A DNA stretch of 64,000 bases, taken from assembly GCA_049487715.1 (NCBI GenBank), contig CP150558.1, forward strand, positions 124,001 through 188,000. The letters run 5' to 3'. The notes beneath the pieces are model-generated. The model saw only the letters and a program-made list of their open reading frames with translations. It had not been told where the DNA came from and made no database searches. The position numbers and the translations under genes were made by a program. How positions within the stretch are numbered: position 1 is the first letter of the stretch; every line of letters starts with the position of its first letter. Positions 49,317-58,853 of this stretch are shown piece after piece. Source of the DNA: Pycnococcus provasolii (lineage: Eukaryota; Chlorophyta; Pseudoscourfieldiophyceae; Pseudoscourfieldiales).

Positions 49317-52166
49317 CTATATGACGCGCATGCGCGGGTCGACGAGCTTTGCGCTCATGTCGCGCAACAACGCGACGCGATTCGCGTCCAGCGCATCTCG
49401 TGCAGCACGCTTCGACGACTCGAGCGCTCGCACATGACGCATGCGCGGCAAAAGCAGAGCAGGATCGCGCGACTCCGTCGCATCCTCGTCGACGGTGCCA
49501 TCCTCGGGAGCGTCCTTCCCATCGCTCGGAGCTGCGTCAGCACCATCCGCCGCGGCGGATGCGGATGTTGATGTATCCGGTACGTTGCCGAGGCTGTCCT
49601 GGAGTTCGACGAGCTTAATGTCGTAGAAAGACTTATCCTTGAGCCGCTCCTGGTCCGACACCTCGTACAAGTCGGCAGGATCCGGTCCGCTCATAAATGG
49701 CGCAGGCCCGAAAGGCGACAATTCCCAAGAATCGCGTCGCTCAACCCATCGACTGCTGAGGCGCGGCTCGCGGCGCATCGCCTGGAAGCTGCCCATGGAT
49801 GGCGTGTCGTAAGCCACAGAGTCGTGGAAGGCGAACCCTTTCGGAACGATGCGGTAGCCCTCATCCACGCCCCAATTTACAGGTCGACATCCTCCAAGCA
49901 CGCCACATGCAGCTGCGGCAGATAGCGCCGAACCCGCACCATGACCATGCCTCAGAGGCTCCACCGCCTCGCGAAGCAGACCCTGGGGAACCGTTTCCAC
50001 CACACGAGACGGTGCGGCCGTGGCCGTTTCCTTGCATGCCACCGCAAGACCAGCCCCGGACATGCCGGCGATCATGCTCTCCTCCTCCGCGGCACCAGTG
50101 CGGAGAGAAACATCCGTGTCCAGGAAAGGAAGCAGATAGTCGTCCATTGGCGCCAAAGGCTCGCGCACGTATCGCTCTGCCAAGTCCTTGGGCTGCTTCT
50201 CGACGTCAAGGGGGACGTGCCGACTTAGAGGCGTCCACGGCGCCACTTCGTGCCCGCTGTACGATGCAAAGTTCACGTCGGGAGCCTGCGGCGGAGGGTG
50301 CACCACGACGGAGATCTCTTCGAGGCGAAATGGCATTTCGAGGCTCTTTGCAGATTTGTCGCGGCCTGCAGCGAGCATCTCATGCGCGACAAATGCCGCC
50401 GCCTTGTCCTTGCTCTTACCACCAATATTTGCGACCATTGCACGTACGAATTTCAGGCGCTTTTCTGCGCGAAGGCGGTAGATCACAGTGTGTACGGCTC
50501 TGATGAAGCGCGTCACAGTCATGAAGCGCTTCGTCCAGTCATTTTTGTCGTTGTCGTCGAAGCGTGGAGTGTACTCTGCCAAAGCTCGCTCCCTCATCTC
50601 CTGCGACGACGTGCATACGACTCCTTGCGATGCGCCGGTGGATGCCGTCAAGCGCTCACGGGCAAGCCGTCTCTCGTCGCTCGTGCGCGCGCTCTCGCGA
50701 TTTTGTCTTCCTGCAACGACTTCAGCCATTTCCTCCTCGGTCATGGCCGGCGTGCCGGGTGCGTGGCAGAAGCGCATTTCCTTCACCTTCTCCGCCTTTG
50801 CTATCCGATCGAACTCGGCAAGGAATGCCGCCTCTGACTCGGCGCGGCGTGCGGCAGCCACGGCAGCCGCGTTCGTCTCGTTGGCACTTCCCATCGACTT
50901 GCCGTGAGAAACGCCGTACATCAGGGTTTTGCGCACGTACCCGTGGTTGCCGCTGAGCACGTAGTGGCGAAGCGGATGGGTTAGCCCCTCCCTGGCATAC
51001 TCGCCGCTGAACGTGTGCGGCGCGCCCGTAGATGTCAGCTCGCGCCACGGCATATCGTCAAAAACGGTCGTGCTCTTCTCGGGAGGTCCGACGTGAGTGG
51101 GAAGCTTTCCATACTCGCCCGTCTCCTTCAGCGCCGCAACGCGCATTTTGTGAAGACGTCGCGTGGCACCGTCCCCGCGGCCAGCCCCACCTCCACGGTT
51201 CAGCCGCTTCAGGGTTCCAATCGCGGCTGTGCCGTTGAGCACGCGAAGGTCGAGCGGGTCGAGTCCCTCAAGGCCGTCGATGGGCTCCGCGTCTCGCGCC
51301 GCGCGTTCGTAGTGCTTACCGAACGCGCCATTTCCCACGAGGTGACAGATGCTCGGCGCCGCGGCGCTGGCAAAGTCGCTCGCGTCGAATCGAAGCTTGG
51401 CGTGCCTCGTCGCAGGGTGTGTCGGTGTGAACGTCACCTTAAGCTCTGCGGAGCCGTTAGGCGGCAGCTCTCCGCTGCTCGGCGACACGTCGAACTCGTC
51501 GGCGTCTGTATTTTCCGCGATACGTGCCGCGAACTGGAAAGCTGCTGACGAGGGGTTGTGCACGCGCAGCACGGTTCGCCTGGTGGTTCCGAGCGGCACC
51601 GCGCCAAAGTCGTGTCTTGTCGGAAGCAGGCTGTTTTCGCCCACGGCACGCGAGAGTCCCGGGTAAGCGTGTATGGGCACGACGAGTCCCGCCTTGTCTG
51701 CGGTGTGCACTCTGATGACGTCCGTGTAGTATCTCAGTTCCGTTGGGTGAAACTCGACGGTAACCTCCTCGGACATGCCCGCGGCGACTTGCCCAAGTTT
51801 TCCTCGGAACGTCACGCGGAACGCGGCGGAGGCTGGCGGGAGGAGGTGCAGTCTCTGCGTGAAGTCGGAGACGTTCACGAGCCTGAGCTTGAGTGTGTGC
51901 GTTCTGTTGAGTTGAAATCCTTGGAAGTGCACTTCGTCAGGTCGCGCCTCGAAGACGGCGTTGCGTGTTAGACGCGTGTACACGTTATCGTCGAGCGGGT
52001 TTCTCAACGAAAGCGGTACGGCCTCTGACACGACGTCGACGAGGAGCTCCGAGAGCTGAAGAGGCTCTGAAGGGGCCTGAGCCTCCTGGGATGGAGACAT
52101 GGCCGCTAAGAGACGAGAAGAGGCCGCGGCCGCCCCGGACTGAGGCTGGGAGAGAGTCGTCGCCAT
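49317..52166 (-). CDS. CFAP221: Cilia- and flagella-associated protein 221 (PCDP1/FAP221)
   Basis: 949 residues from ATG 52166. The N-terminal half has ASH/MSP-like beta domains (VEFHPTELRYYTDVIRVHT, VTFTPTHPATRHAKLRFDA). Then comes the CFAP221 body with helical segments (MREVAALKETGEYG-type, then TVTRFIRAVHTVIYRLRAEKRLK) and conserved FASYSGHEV plus the C-terminal Glu/Ala-rich part. CFAP221 is part of the C1d projection of the axonemal central pair and binds calmodulin. Its presence shows the organism builds motile 9+2 cilia. It diverges from CFAP299, another ciliary gene. Confidence 0.8.
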   Translation of the reverse strand: MATTLSQPQSGAAAASSRLLAAMSPSQEAQAPSEPLQLSELLVDVVSEAVPLSLRNPLDDNVYTRLTRNAVFEARPDEVHFQGFQLNRTHTLKLRLVNVSDFTQRLHLLPPASAAFRVTFRGKLGQVAAGMSEEVTVEFHPTELRYYTDVIRVHTADKAGLVVPIHAYPGLSRAVGENSLLPTRHDFGAVPLGTTRRTVLRVHNPSSAAFQFAARIAENTDADEFDVSPSSGELPPNGSAELKVTFTPTHPATRHAKLRFDASDFASAAAPSICHLVGNGAFGKHYERAARDAEPIDGLEGLDPLDLRVLNGTAAIGTLKRLNRGGGAGRGDGATRRLHKMRVAALKETGEYGKLPTHVGPPEKSTTVFDDMPWRELTSTGAPHTFSGEYAREGLTHPLRHYVLSGNHGYVRKTLMYGVSHGKSMGSANETNAAAVAAARRAESEAAFLAEFDRIAKAEKVKEMRFCHAPGTPAMTEEEMAEVVAGRQNRESARTSDERRLARERLTASTGASQGVVCTSSQEMRERALAEYTPRFDDNDKNDWTKRFMTVTRFIRAVHTVIYRLRAEKRLKFVRAMVANIGGKSKDKAAAFVAHEMLAAGRDKSAKSLEMPFRLEEISVVVHPPPQAPDVNFASYSGHEVAPWTPLSRHVPLDVEKQPKDLAERYVREPLAPMDDYLLPFLDTDVSLRTGAAEEESMIAGMSGAGLAVACKETATAAPSRVVETVPQGLLREAVEPLRHGHGAGSALSAAAACGVLGGCRPVNWGVDEGYRIVPKGFAFHDSVAYDTPSMGSFQAMRREPRLSSRWVERRDSWELSPFGPAPFMSGPDPADLYEVSDQERLKDKSFYDIKLVELQDSLGNVPDTSTSASAAADGADAAPSDGKDAPEDGTVDEDATESRDPALLLPRMRHVRALESSKRAARDALDANRVALLRDMSAKLVDPRMRVI

Positions 52167-52669
52167 TGCAATGTTTTCCCGGTGTGGAAAAAAAAACAAA
52201 CCCGGCCGGCCGGCGAGAGAGACTTGCCTGAAGAGAGAGGCCTTCGAAGCAGCTCCAAGAAAAGAACTGTGGGGCGAGCCTCATCATCGCGGACAAACTC
52301 GCGAGAACAGAACAGAACAGGGTCGTCAAAACAAGGGGATTCCGTGGAACCACTCCATCTAGATGGACACTCGAGTATTCCGAGTTCCGAGTTCAGACAT
52401 CAGGGCTGTCAGGGCAGGATCATCATGATGTCCATCATGGAGCTCCAGAGAAGACGTTCTTGGAGAAGATGGGAGAAGACTTCATGGACCGGTCAGTGTA
52501 TGTACTGTAGGGTAGTAAGAGAAAGGGAGAGCTTCAATGCCCTCGTCAACGTCTTCATGGACCTTGCATAGTTGCATGGAAGACTCGACTGTACTCGTCA
52601 ACCTTGCCAGTTGCCAGCCCTTCGGCCTTCGCCAACTTGCAAGCCAAGCCCTTAGTCTAAGACCTTAAA
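52167..52669. other. Divergent intergenic region, CFAP221 side
   Basis: Near the CFAP221 ATG is the GC-rich palindrome CCGGCCGGCCGG (52203-52214). 52380-52560 holds ATCATCATGATG-like words. No gene recognised. Confidence 0.4.
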
Positions 52670-52858
52670 TGGTCTTTTAAAGAAGGGGTGAGCAGACTTC
52701 GTTCTCCCTTCTCCGTTTGCTATTGTTCTCCTAAAGAAGGTGTGGAGGAGGGTTAGGTCTCTGTGCAACGGTTGAGCTGAAGGTTGTTGCAAGCGGGATG
52801 GTCCGTGGTCGCGTGAGAAAACAAGGTGAGAAGGAGGGCTCCACAACTGGTGTCAAGG
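52670..52858 (+). mobile_element. Second LTR/PBS-like remnant upstream of CFAP299
   Basis: Starts TGGTCTTTTAAAGAAGGGGTGAGCAGAC and ends CTCCACA (52845), followed by AC and TGGTGTCAAGG. The end motifs and spacing match 2863-3054. The interior is unlike the other copy, and no partner LTR is seen. Either two diverged solo LTRs or a shared promoter structure of the genes that follow (RING gene and CFAP299). Confidence 0.3.
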
Positions 52859-53022
52859 TTGTTTCGGGCGGACTGGTCTTGGTTGTTGTCGCAGTTGGTT
52901 GGGGAATTTCGTCGTTTCCTCAGGCAACCTCAGGCGGTTAACCGGCCTCTCAATAGGTCTCTCAGACAGTCAGAGCTCGCTCCACCGGTAAGTAAGGTTG
53001 GTAAGGCCCCCTTAAGGTAGTC

Positions 53023-53875
53023 ATGGACGACGAGCAGGTGGAGCTCGCCGGTGGGGGTGTTGATACCATCGCGCAGGAGTTTAACACGTACGAAGACTAC
53101 CTGGACAGACAAGTGACGTCGACGGACTTGTTTTACCTCGAGGATGTCGAACTCGCGAGACAACTCGTCGAACTCGGATACCGCGGAAACGGGGAAATCT
53201 TAAGGCGCGACGAGTTCGAGGCGCGCAAGGAGGCGGCGGAACTCAGTCGGCAGCAGAAACTGCGTAATAAGCCGAAGAAACTCGCAAGTGCAGGAAAGGA
53301 ATGCGAGGGGAAACCACTGCTCTACGCCCTGCAGCAGCGAGAGGTGCGTCAGTCAGTCAGTCGCCTCACGTGGCGCTTACACAAAAAAAAAAAAGAAAAG
53401 AAAAACAAGAAACAAACACTCACACTTCCACCCTCTCCCCCAAAAACTTGACAAATTGCCGTCGTGTCAAATTGTGCAGGAGGCTGTGCGTTCAGGTAAG
53501 CTGACGACCATCGTGTTCATCCGCGACCGAAACTCGAAGGGGCAGGAGGTGAGCGGTTACATCGACTTTGCGCACCGTCTGAAGACGGAGAACCTCGAGC
53601 CTGTGTTTGAGGGACGGAGGCGACTTGTGCCAAAGCCGACGGACCTGAGCTTCTACAACTGGGAGACGCAGACGTCGACGTCCAACCCAACGCCTTCGTT
53701 TCAGGTGATTGCGGACAACCTCGTCGGCCTCCTCTTCAAGAACAAGAGGGACCGCAAGGTGATCAACGTCGACCCAAACTCCCGTGCCGGAGACAACTCC
53801 ACGCGCACGGAGCTGGAGACGGACGAGTACATGCAAGTTGTTCTCTTTGACCACGTCACGAGACGGCGGCACTAA
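53023..53875 (+). CDS. CFAP299: Cilia- and flagella-associated protein 299 (two exons)
   Basis: Exon 1 is 53023-53343 and exon 2 is 53480-53875, spliced in phase 0 at GAG|GTGCGT ... GTGCAG|GAG. The joined product of 238 residues matches the length of human CFAP299. Signature segments: FNTYEDYLDRQVT, DLFYLEDVELARQLVELGYRG, the splice-spanning LLYALQQREEAVRSGKLTT, GYIDFAHRLKTENLEPVF, DLSFYNWETQTSTSNPTPSF, KNKRDRKVINVDP and the end FDHVTRRRH. CFAP299 is linked to ciliary/flagellar assembly, with high conservation across ciliates, algae and animals. The intron is 136 nt. Confidence 0.95.
53344..53479 (+). other. Spliceosomal intron of CFAP299
   Basis: 136 nt with donor GTGCGT and acceptor TTGTGCAG. 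Contains an A-rich block (53385-53415) and a pyrimidine-rich part (TTCCACCCTCTCCCCC). Reading through it would break the conserved QQRE-EAVRSGK junction, so splicing is supported by protein conservation. Confidence 0.9.
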
Positions 53876-54004
53876 TTTTGTTGTAACTAATTAAGCTGCC
53901 AAACTTCAGCCTTTTTCTTTTACACTAACTACACTAAGAACTAGCTACAGACCAGATATTTTCCCACTTCATCAGCCACACAATACCCGTTCGTGCATCA
54001 TCAC

Positions 54005-55195
54005 TCACCGACCGAAGCAGAGCCTGCTCATGAAGATTGCAACCACTGGAACGGAGATGTTGTCGTCGATGATGGCGTTGATGGGAAGCGCCTCGACGAG
54101 CGCCGACGTGGCGCAGATGGCGAGACTTTTGACGGCAAAGTCGAGGATCCCGTCACCGGGTGCGCCTGTCCATATGCCGATACCGCACGCCTCGACGAAG
54201 ACGTAAGCGAATGCGAGACTTCCGAGAAATGCGCCAAGCATCATGGCAATGCTTCCTGCGTAGCTCTTGTTTCGGTTGAATGGCAGCGGGTTTCCCTTAC
54301 CAAGTCTCCGTCCCACGACGTCGGCGAGTCCGTCTCCGATGCAAAGCACGCTCATGGCAACGAGTGCGGTTGGACTTTCTCGCCAGAAGACTCCGGCGAG
54401 CACCGCAAGGCACACGCTGTAGAAGAGCGGTCCTCGAAGGAGTTCCGTGCGGTCTCCCGATCGGCTGACAGCACGCAGGGTGTTTTTCGAAGGCAGTACG
54501 CCTGTGCCAATGAGTGCGAGTCGTATGATTGAGAATGCGGGCACGAGGCACACAATCACCTGCGGGTGTAGAAGAGCGTCTGCGAGTGACCCGCTTGCGA
54601 CGGCGACGCCTGCGCCTTTGGCGTACAGGGGCCACGTCGCGAGGAAGAGTGGTCCTGTGGTGATGTGAACGAGCTTGCGTGACGTGTTCCGCTCGAAGAT
54701 TTCCTTGCTTGCTAGTAGGTCGAAGAGCTTCACCCACAGGTACGAGAGCACGAGCGTTGCGACGACGAGTCCGCCGTTCACAGCGACGGGCGACGCGTTT
54801 GCCAGGATGGGTAAGTTTAACAGCGACGACGCCGGTTCCAGCGAGGTGTCAAGAGCAGCAGCAGCGGCGGCGGCGGCCGTCTTCTGACTCCTACGACTTC
54901 TTCTTTTGATGCGGATGCGCCGTCCCGTTTGTTGTTGCTGCTGCGCCGCGTGCCGAAACGCGCCAGGTAATGCAAAGCACTTCCATGAAAGCATCCGACG
55001 ACGAATTGGACGAGGATGAGCAGCACCATCATCATGATGACAACTGACATGAACATGGCATGGACTTAATGAACCAAATGACTTACCAACATGACCATGA
55101 CCATCATGCCCATGACCATGCCCATCATGCCCATGACGAGAACGAGAACCAGAACGAGGCAAAGCACGCAAAGCACGCCCCTTGAGAACAAGCAT
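54005..55195 (-). CDS. Phytol kinase-like (VTE5/FOLK family) with N-terminal extension
   Basis: 396 residues from ATG 55195. The first 120 residues are basic and His/Gly/Gln/Ala-rich (HGHDGHGHGHDGHGH from a CATGAC-type repeat at 55085-55140), a plausible plastid transit region. Several TM helices follow, with the cytidylyl-type kinase signature RKLVHITTGPLFLATWPLY, GDRTELLRGPLFY and CIGDGLADVVGRRLGKGNPLPFNRNKSYAGSI. VTE5/FOLK kinases phosphorylate phytol or farnesol for tocopherol and phylloquinone synthesis in plastids; which alcohol is used here is not determined. Divergent from the sigma factor gene across a telomere-like array. Confidence 0.8.
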   Translation of the reverse strand: MLVLKGRALRALPRSGSRSRHGHDGHGHGHDGHGHVGKSFGSLSPCHVHVSCHHDDGAAHPRPIRRRMLSWKCFALPGAFRHAAQQQQQTGRRIRIKRRSRRSQKTAAAAAAAALDTSLEPASSLLNLPILANASPVAVNGGLVVATLVLSYLWVKLFDLLASKEIFERNTSRKLVHITTGPLFLATWPLYAKGAGVAVASGSLADALLHPQVIVCLVPAFSIIRLALIGTGVLPSKNTLRAVSRSGDRTELLRGPLFYSVCLAVLAGVFWRESPTALVAMSVLCIGDGLADVVGRRLGKGNPLPFNRNKSYAGSIAMMLGAFLGSLAFAYVFVEACGIGIWTGAPGDGILDFAVKSLAICATSALVEALPINAIIDDNISVPVVAIFMSRLCFGR

Positions 55196-55336
55196 ATTAA
55201 CAAGCAAGCTGACAGACTGACTGACTCGTGCTGTGCGTGACCGACTGACGGTGCTTGTGATTCCTTCCTTGGTCAGAGGAGAGAAAGGGAAAAAATCAAA
55301 AATGAGAGGAGAGGATAAGATATTGTCGGAATGGAG

Positions 55337-55381
55337 TTAGGGTTAGGGTTAGGGTTAGGAGTAGGAGTAGGGTTAGGGTTA
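55337..55381 (+). promoter_or_regulatory. Telomere-like array in the VTE5/sigma divergent promoter
   Basis: AGTTAGGGTTAGGGTTAGGG then TTAGGAGTAGGAGTAGGGTTAGGGTTA: five TTAGGG plus two degenerate units, 142 bp from the VTE5-like ATG. Followed by GGGCCC-free sequence and a likely TATA-like TATATAAG at 55404-55411. Confidence 0.6.
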
Positions 55382-55846
55382 CGGCTCTGCGGGTCAGGCA
55401 TCCCTATATAAGAACTACTAGGGAGTTTCTCAGTTACCTACCCGGTAGAGGGGGATACCGGTTTTTCCCAAAGCCAAAGGGGTTTCAAAGGAGCCGGTTT
55501 TTTTGCTTCAAAAGGAGCCCTTCAAGTCTTCCCCCGGGAACTGGGCAGGAGGGCAGCGGAGGCCGGAGGGGAGACCCCCAGGGGGAAGGGGCGAGCCCAG
55601 CCAACCAAACCTTTCAAGCCGAGAAAGAAGACCCCGGGGGAGGGTGAGTGAGATCTCAGAAAATCAAATATAATGATGCGTCCAGATGCCTGTCCAGAGA
55701 CAATGCTGGTGCTTCCCCGGAGGTCTCTTGAGGCCCCCTCCCCCAGGTGGGGTCTCCCCTCCCTCTCCCTGGGAGTCTCTCTGGGAGTCTCCTGTCGCGT
55801 CACCCCTCCCTCTCTGGGTGCCTCCATCCTTCGAAGGCACAACACC
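55382..55846. other. 5' region of the sigma factor gene
   Basis: Contains TATATAAG (55404) and an in-frame open stretch from 55673 with upstream ATGs that would add 58 Leu/Pro/Ser-rich residues. A duplicated CTGGGAGTCTC lies at 55769-55795. The downstream ATG at 55847 is preferred because MASFVTMASSSSSF looks like a transit-peptide start. Confidence 0.5.
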
Positions 55847-56637
55847 ATGGCGTCTTTTGTTACCATGGCGTCATCTTCATCTTCGTTCAAAAGAGGAGGA
55901 GGTGCTTCCTCGTCTCGATTAAAAACTCATACAGGCTCCTCAGGTCACCTTGGAAGGGACCGGGGGCGCTCGGGAGCTGGTGGTCGGGGGAAGGGAGCTG
56001 GTGGTGGTACTGGTGGTCCTGTTCCGCTTTCCTGCTTGGCTTCTCACTCCTCACACGGCTCAGGGGCATCGGATTCCAGCAGCTCCGGTGGAACGTCGTC
56101 AGCGGGATCGCACACGACGTCTCGGAGAACCTCGTCGAAAACATCCTCAGGGTCGCGCTCGTGCAGCCCAGGACGCTCGAACGCCGCCGCGGCGAAACAT
56201 ACGCAAAGTCGACTCAAAGTCGCGACGCAGAGGGCATCCTCGTACGTCGCCACGGGAGACGACGCCGTGCAAGCGTGGGCACGCGGGGAGGAAAGCAGCG
56301 CGGCGACGCCGTCGGCTTTCCTGGGAAGCACCACAACCGCCGTGTCGCTGTCCGATCTTGCAAACGAACACGACGACACAAACACGACGGACGACGACAC
56401 GTACACGTACCAGTCGCACCTCGAGCTCGTGAGGGCGAAGCTTGGGCAGAGAAAGTACAAAAAAATGGGGTACCTCGTTGACGACGAACGACCTGCGTCA
56501 GCTCCAGCCGCCGCCACAACACGTACAAGCACCAAAGCAAAACGTACGCCCGCCGATGTCGACGACCAGAAAGAGCAGCAAACCAAGGCAAAGGAGGAAC
56601 ACAACAACAATAACAATAATGCTGCTGCTTCTGCTGC

Positions 56638-56668
<31 letters not shown>

Positions 56669-58780
56669 TCTGCTTCTGCCGCTGCTGCTGCTGCTTCCAC
56701 GTCGACGTCTGCAGAACAGGAACAACAACAAGTCGCAACAGGCTCCTCCTCCTCCTCGTCCTCCTCGTCGTCGTCGCGTTCAGCCGCCACTCCTTCCACA
56801 TCATCATCCACACATTCACAGCAACCACCACCACCACCACCACCACCAATTACAGCTCGAAAAAAGCGAAGAATGCCTACAACAACCAAAAAGGAGACAA
56901 CAACTTCCTCAGAGACCACAATAACAGCAACAGCAACAGCAGCATCGGCTCTTCCAAAGAAGAAAAATTCTACTCCTGTGGAAGTCCCCGCACTTCTTCA
57001 CCGACCTTCACGCAGCGTCGCCCTGAAGCGACGTTCAGCACGGCGTGACCGCTTCCTCTCAACAACCAACTCCTCCAACGACGACCCATCTTCCTCCTCC
57101 ACCTCCTCCACCACCTCAACTTCCTCCCCAGAGTCCTCCACCTCCTCATCCAGCAGAAACAAGGCTACACCAAGCGATGCTGACCAGGCGGAAGTTGCCA
57201 TCGCAGAGCTGCGAATGTCACGCAACGACAAGCAGAGTAACATCGACACCAAGGGAAAAAGGCGTGCGCGTCGCATGAATCAGCTGCTAGCTGCAGACGA
57301 CGAGACGGTGCCGGAGGTGATGACTGCGTGCGAAGTGCTCACGAGGAGGCAGGAGGCGATGCTGCTTCCCGCCGCGAAGAGGTACTGCCGAATTGAGGCG
57401 TATCGCACAACCGAGCTGGGAATCGACGGTGGCATACCAAGCTGGCCTGAGGTGGCGGCAAGGATGCAGTACCGCGGCGCGACGGACGCCAAGCGCCACT
57501 ACGAGGTGGGACGGCAAGCTCTTAGCCTGCTTGTGGAGCACAACCTGAGACTGGTGGTGACGGTGAGCCGAAAGTACCTCGCGTCGTCCGTGCTGACGCT
57601 ACCTGACCTCATCGTCGCTGGATCCGCGGGCATTACCAAGGCTGTGGAAAAGTTTGACACCTCCAAAGGGTACAAGTTCTCGACATACGCAACCTGGTGG
57701 ATTCGCCAGAATGTCAGCCGGTGCGTGACGTCCGAGGGTCGGCTCGTGCGCTTCCCCGTACATGTTCACGATACGCTGCACCGTGTGAAACGTGCAATCA
57801 AGGAGCTGGAGGAGGAGCGCATGCGTGGCCTGCATCACGAGTCCAACGGCACCGAGGCTGGTAATGGCCGCGGCGGCAGCGGCGAGACGTCCTCCGCCGC
57901 GGCATCTTCCTCGTCGGAAAGGAGAGATGCACCCGGAGTTGCAGGTGTCGCCGGCGCCATTGGGCAGCGCGGTGCGCTTGGCAGCGACGAGGACGTGTTC
58001 CTTGCCGACGGAAGTCTGAATCCTGCGGCGAAGTATCCATCGGCGACGATGGCCTCGAGGCAGAGCAGCGGCATCGTGGACAGCTCCGCGGTGGCGGCGA
58101 TCACCGACGACGTTGATGCTTCTGGCAACAAGAGCAATTCCGCGTCCCTGACGAAGAGCATCGGGTACAGCGTGACGCCGCGTGACATCGCCAAGCGCAC
58201 AGGCCTCACGGAGGGGAAGGTGGTGCAGGTGCTTAAGTGGAATGCGCCCGTCACGAGCGTCGACGCACCTCTCGACACCGGAGGAACCGTGGGCTTCAAC
58301 CTGTACGCGGACGACCACTACAGCGTCATCGACTCGGAGCACTTGATGGAGTCGTCGAGCGATCCGCACAGCGACAGCGCCGGCGCCCACGTGGGTGGCG
58401 GGATCATGAACGATCTCTCAAGCCTGTGGGGACTTTCCGCCGCGCAGCAGGCAACCGGAGATGGCGACAGCGGCGGTTCCACCCTGACTGGCAAGGACTA
58501 CGATCCACTGCTGCAGACGGAGGCGGCGCTGCACCGCGAGAAGCTCGACGCAGCGCTGCGCAGCCTGACGGTGCGCGAGCGTAACGTGCTTCGCATGCGG
58601 TGGGGCCTCGTCGTGAAAGGTGGCCGCGGCATGTCGTACGTCGAGATCTCTGACATCTACGGCTTGACGAAGGAGCGCATCCGCCAGATTGAGGAAAAGG
58701 CTCTCCGCAAACTTCGCCAGCCCGCGGCACTCGTCGCCTTGCGCGGCGAGTTCAAGAGCAGCGGCGGCGAGATGCGGTGA
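55847..58780 (+). CDS. Plastid RNA polymerase sigma factor (sigma-70 family)
   Basis: 977 residues from ATG 55847. The first 480 residues are low complexity (Ser/Thr/Gly/Ala/Gln runs) with a transit-like start. Sigma region 1.2-like (RRQEAMLLPAAKRYCRIE) begins near residue 499. Region 2 runs about 561-650: LVEHNLRLVVTVSRKYL, the melting/-10 segment SAGITKAVEKFDTSKGYKFSTYATWWIRQNVSR. Region 3 (VTPRDIAKRTGLTEGKVVQVL) comes after an insertion of over 100 Ser/Gly/Ala-rich residues. Region 4 is LRSLTVRERNVLRMRWGL ... YVEISDIYGLTKERIRQIEEKALRKLRQP. It directs the plastid-encoded polymerase to -10/-35 promoters. Confidence 0.9.
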
Positions 58781-58853
58781 GTGCATACTTTTGAAAGAAC
58801 AATTTTCTTTGTTAGAAAAATTATTAAATTTTGATAATGCACATCATTTTCAT

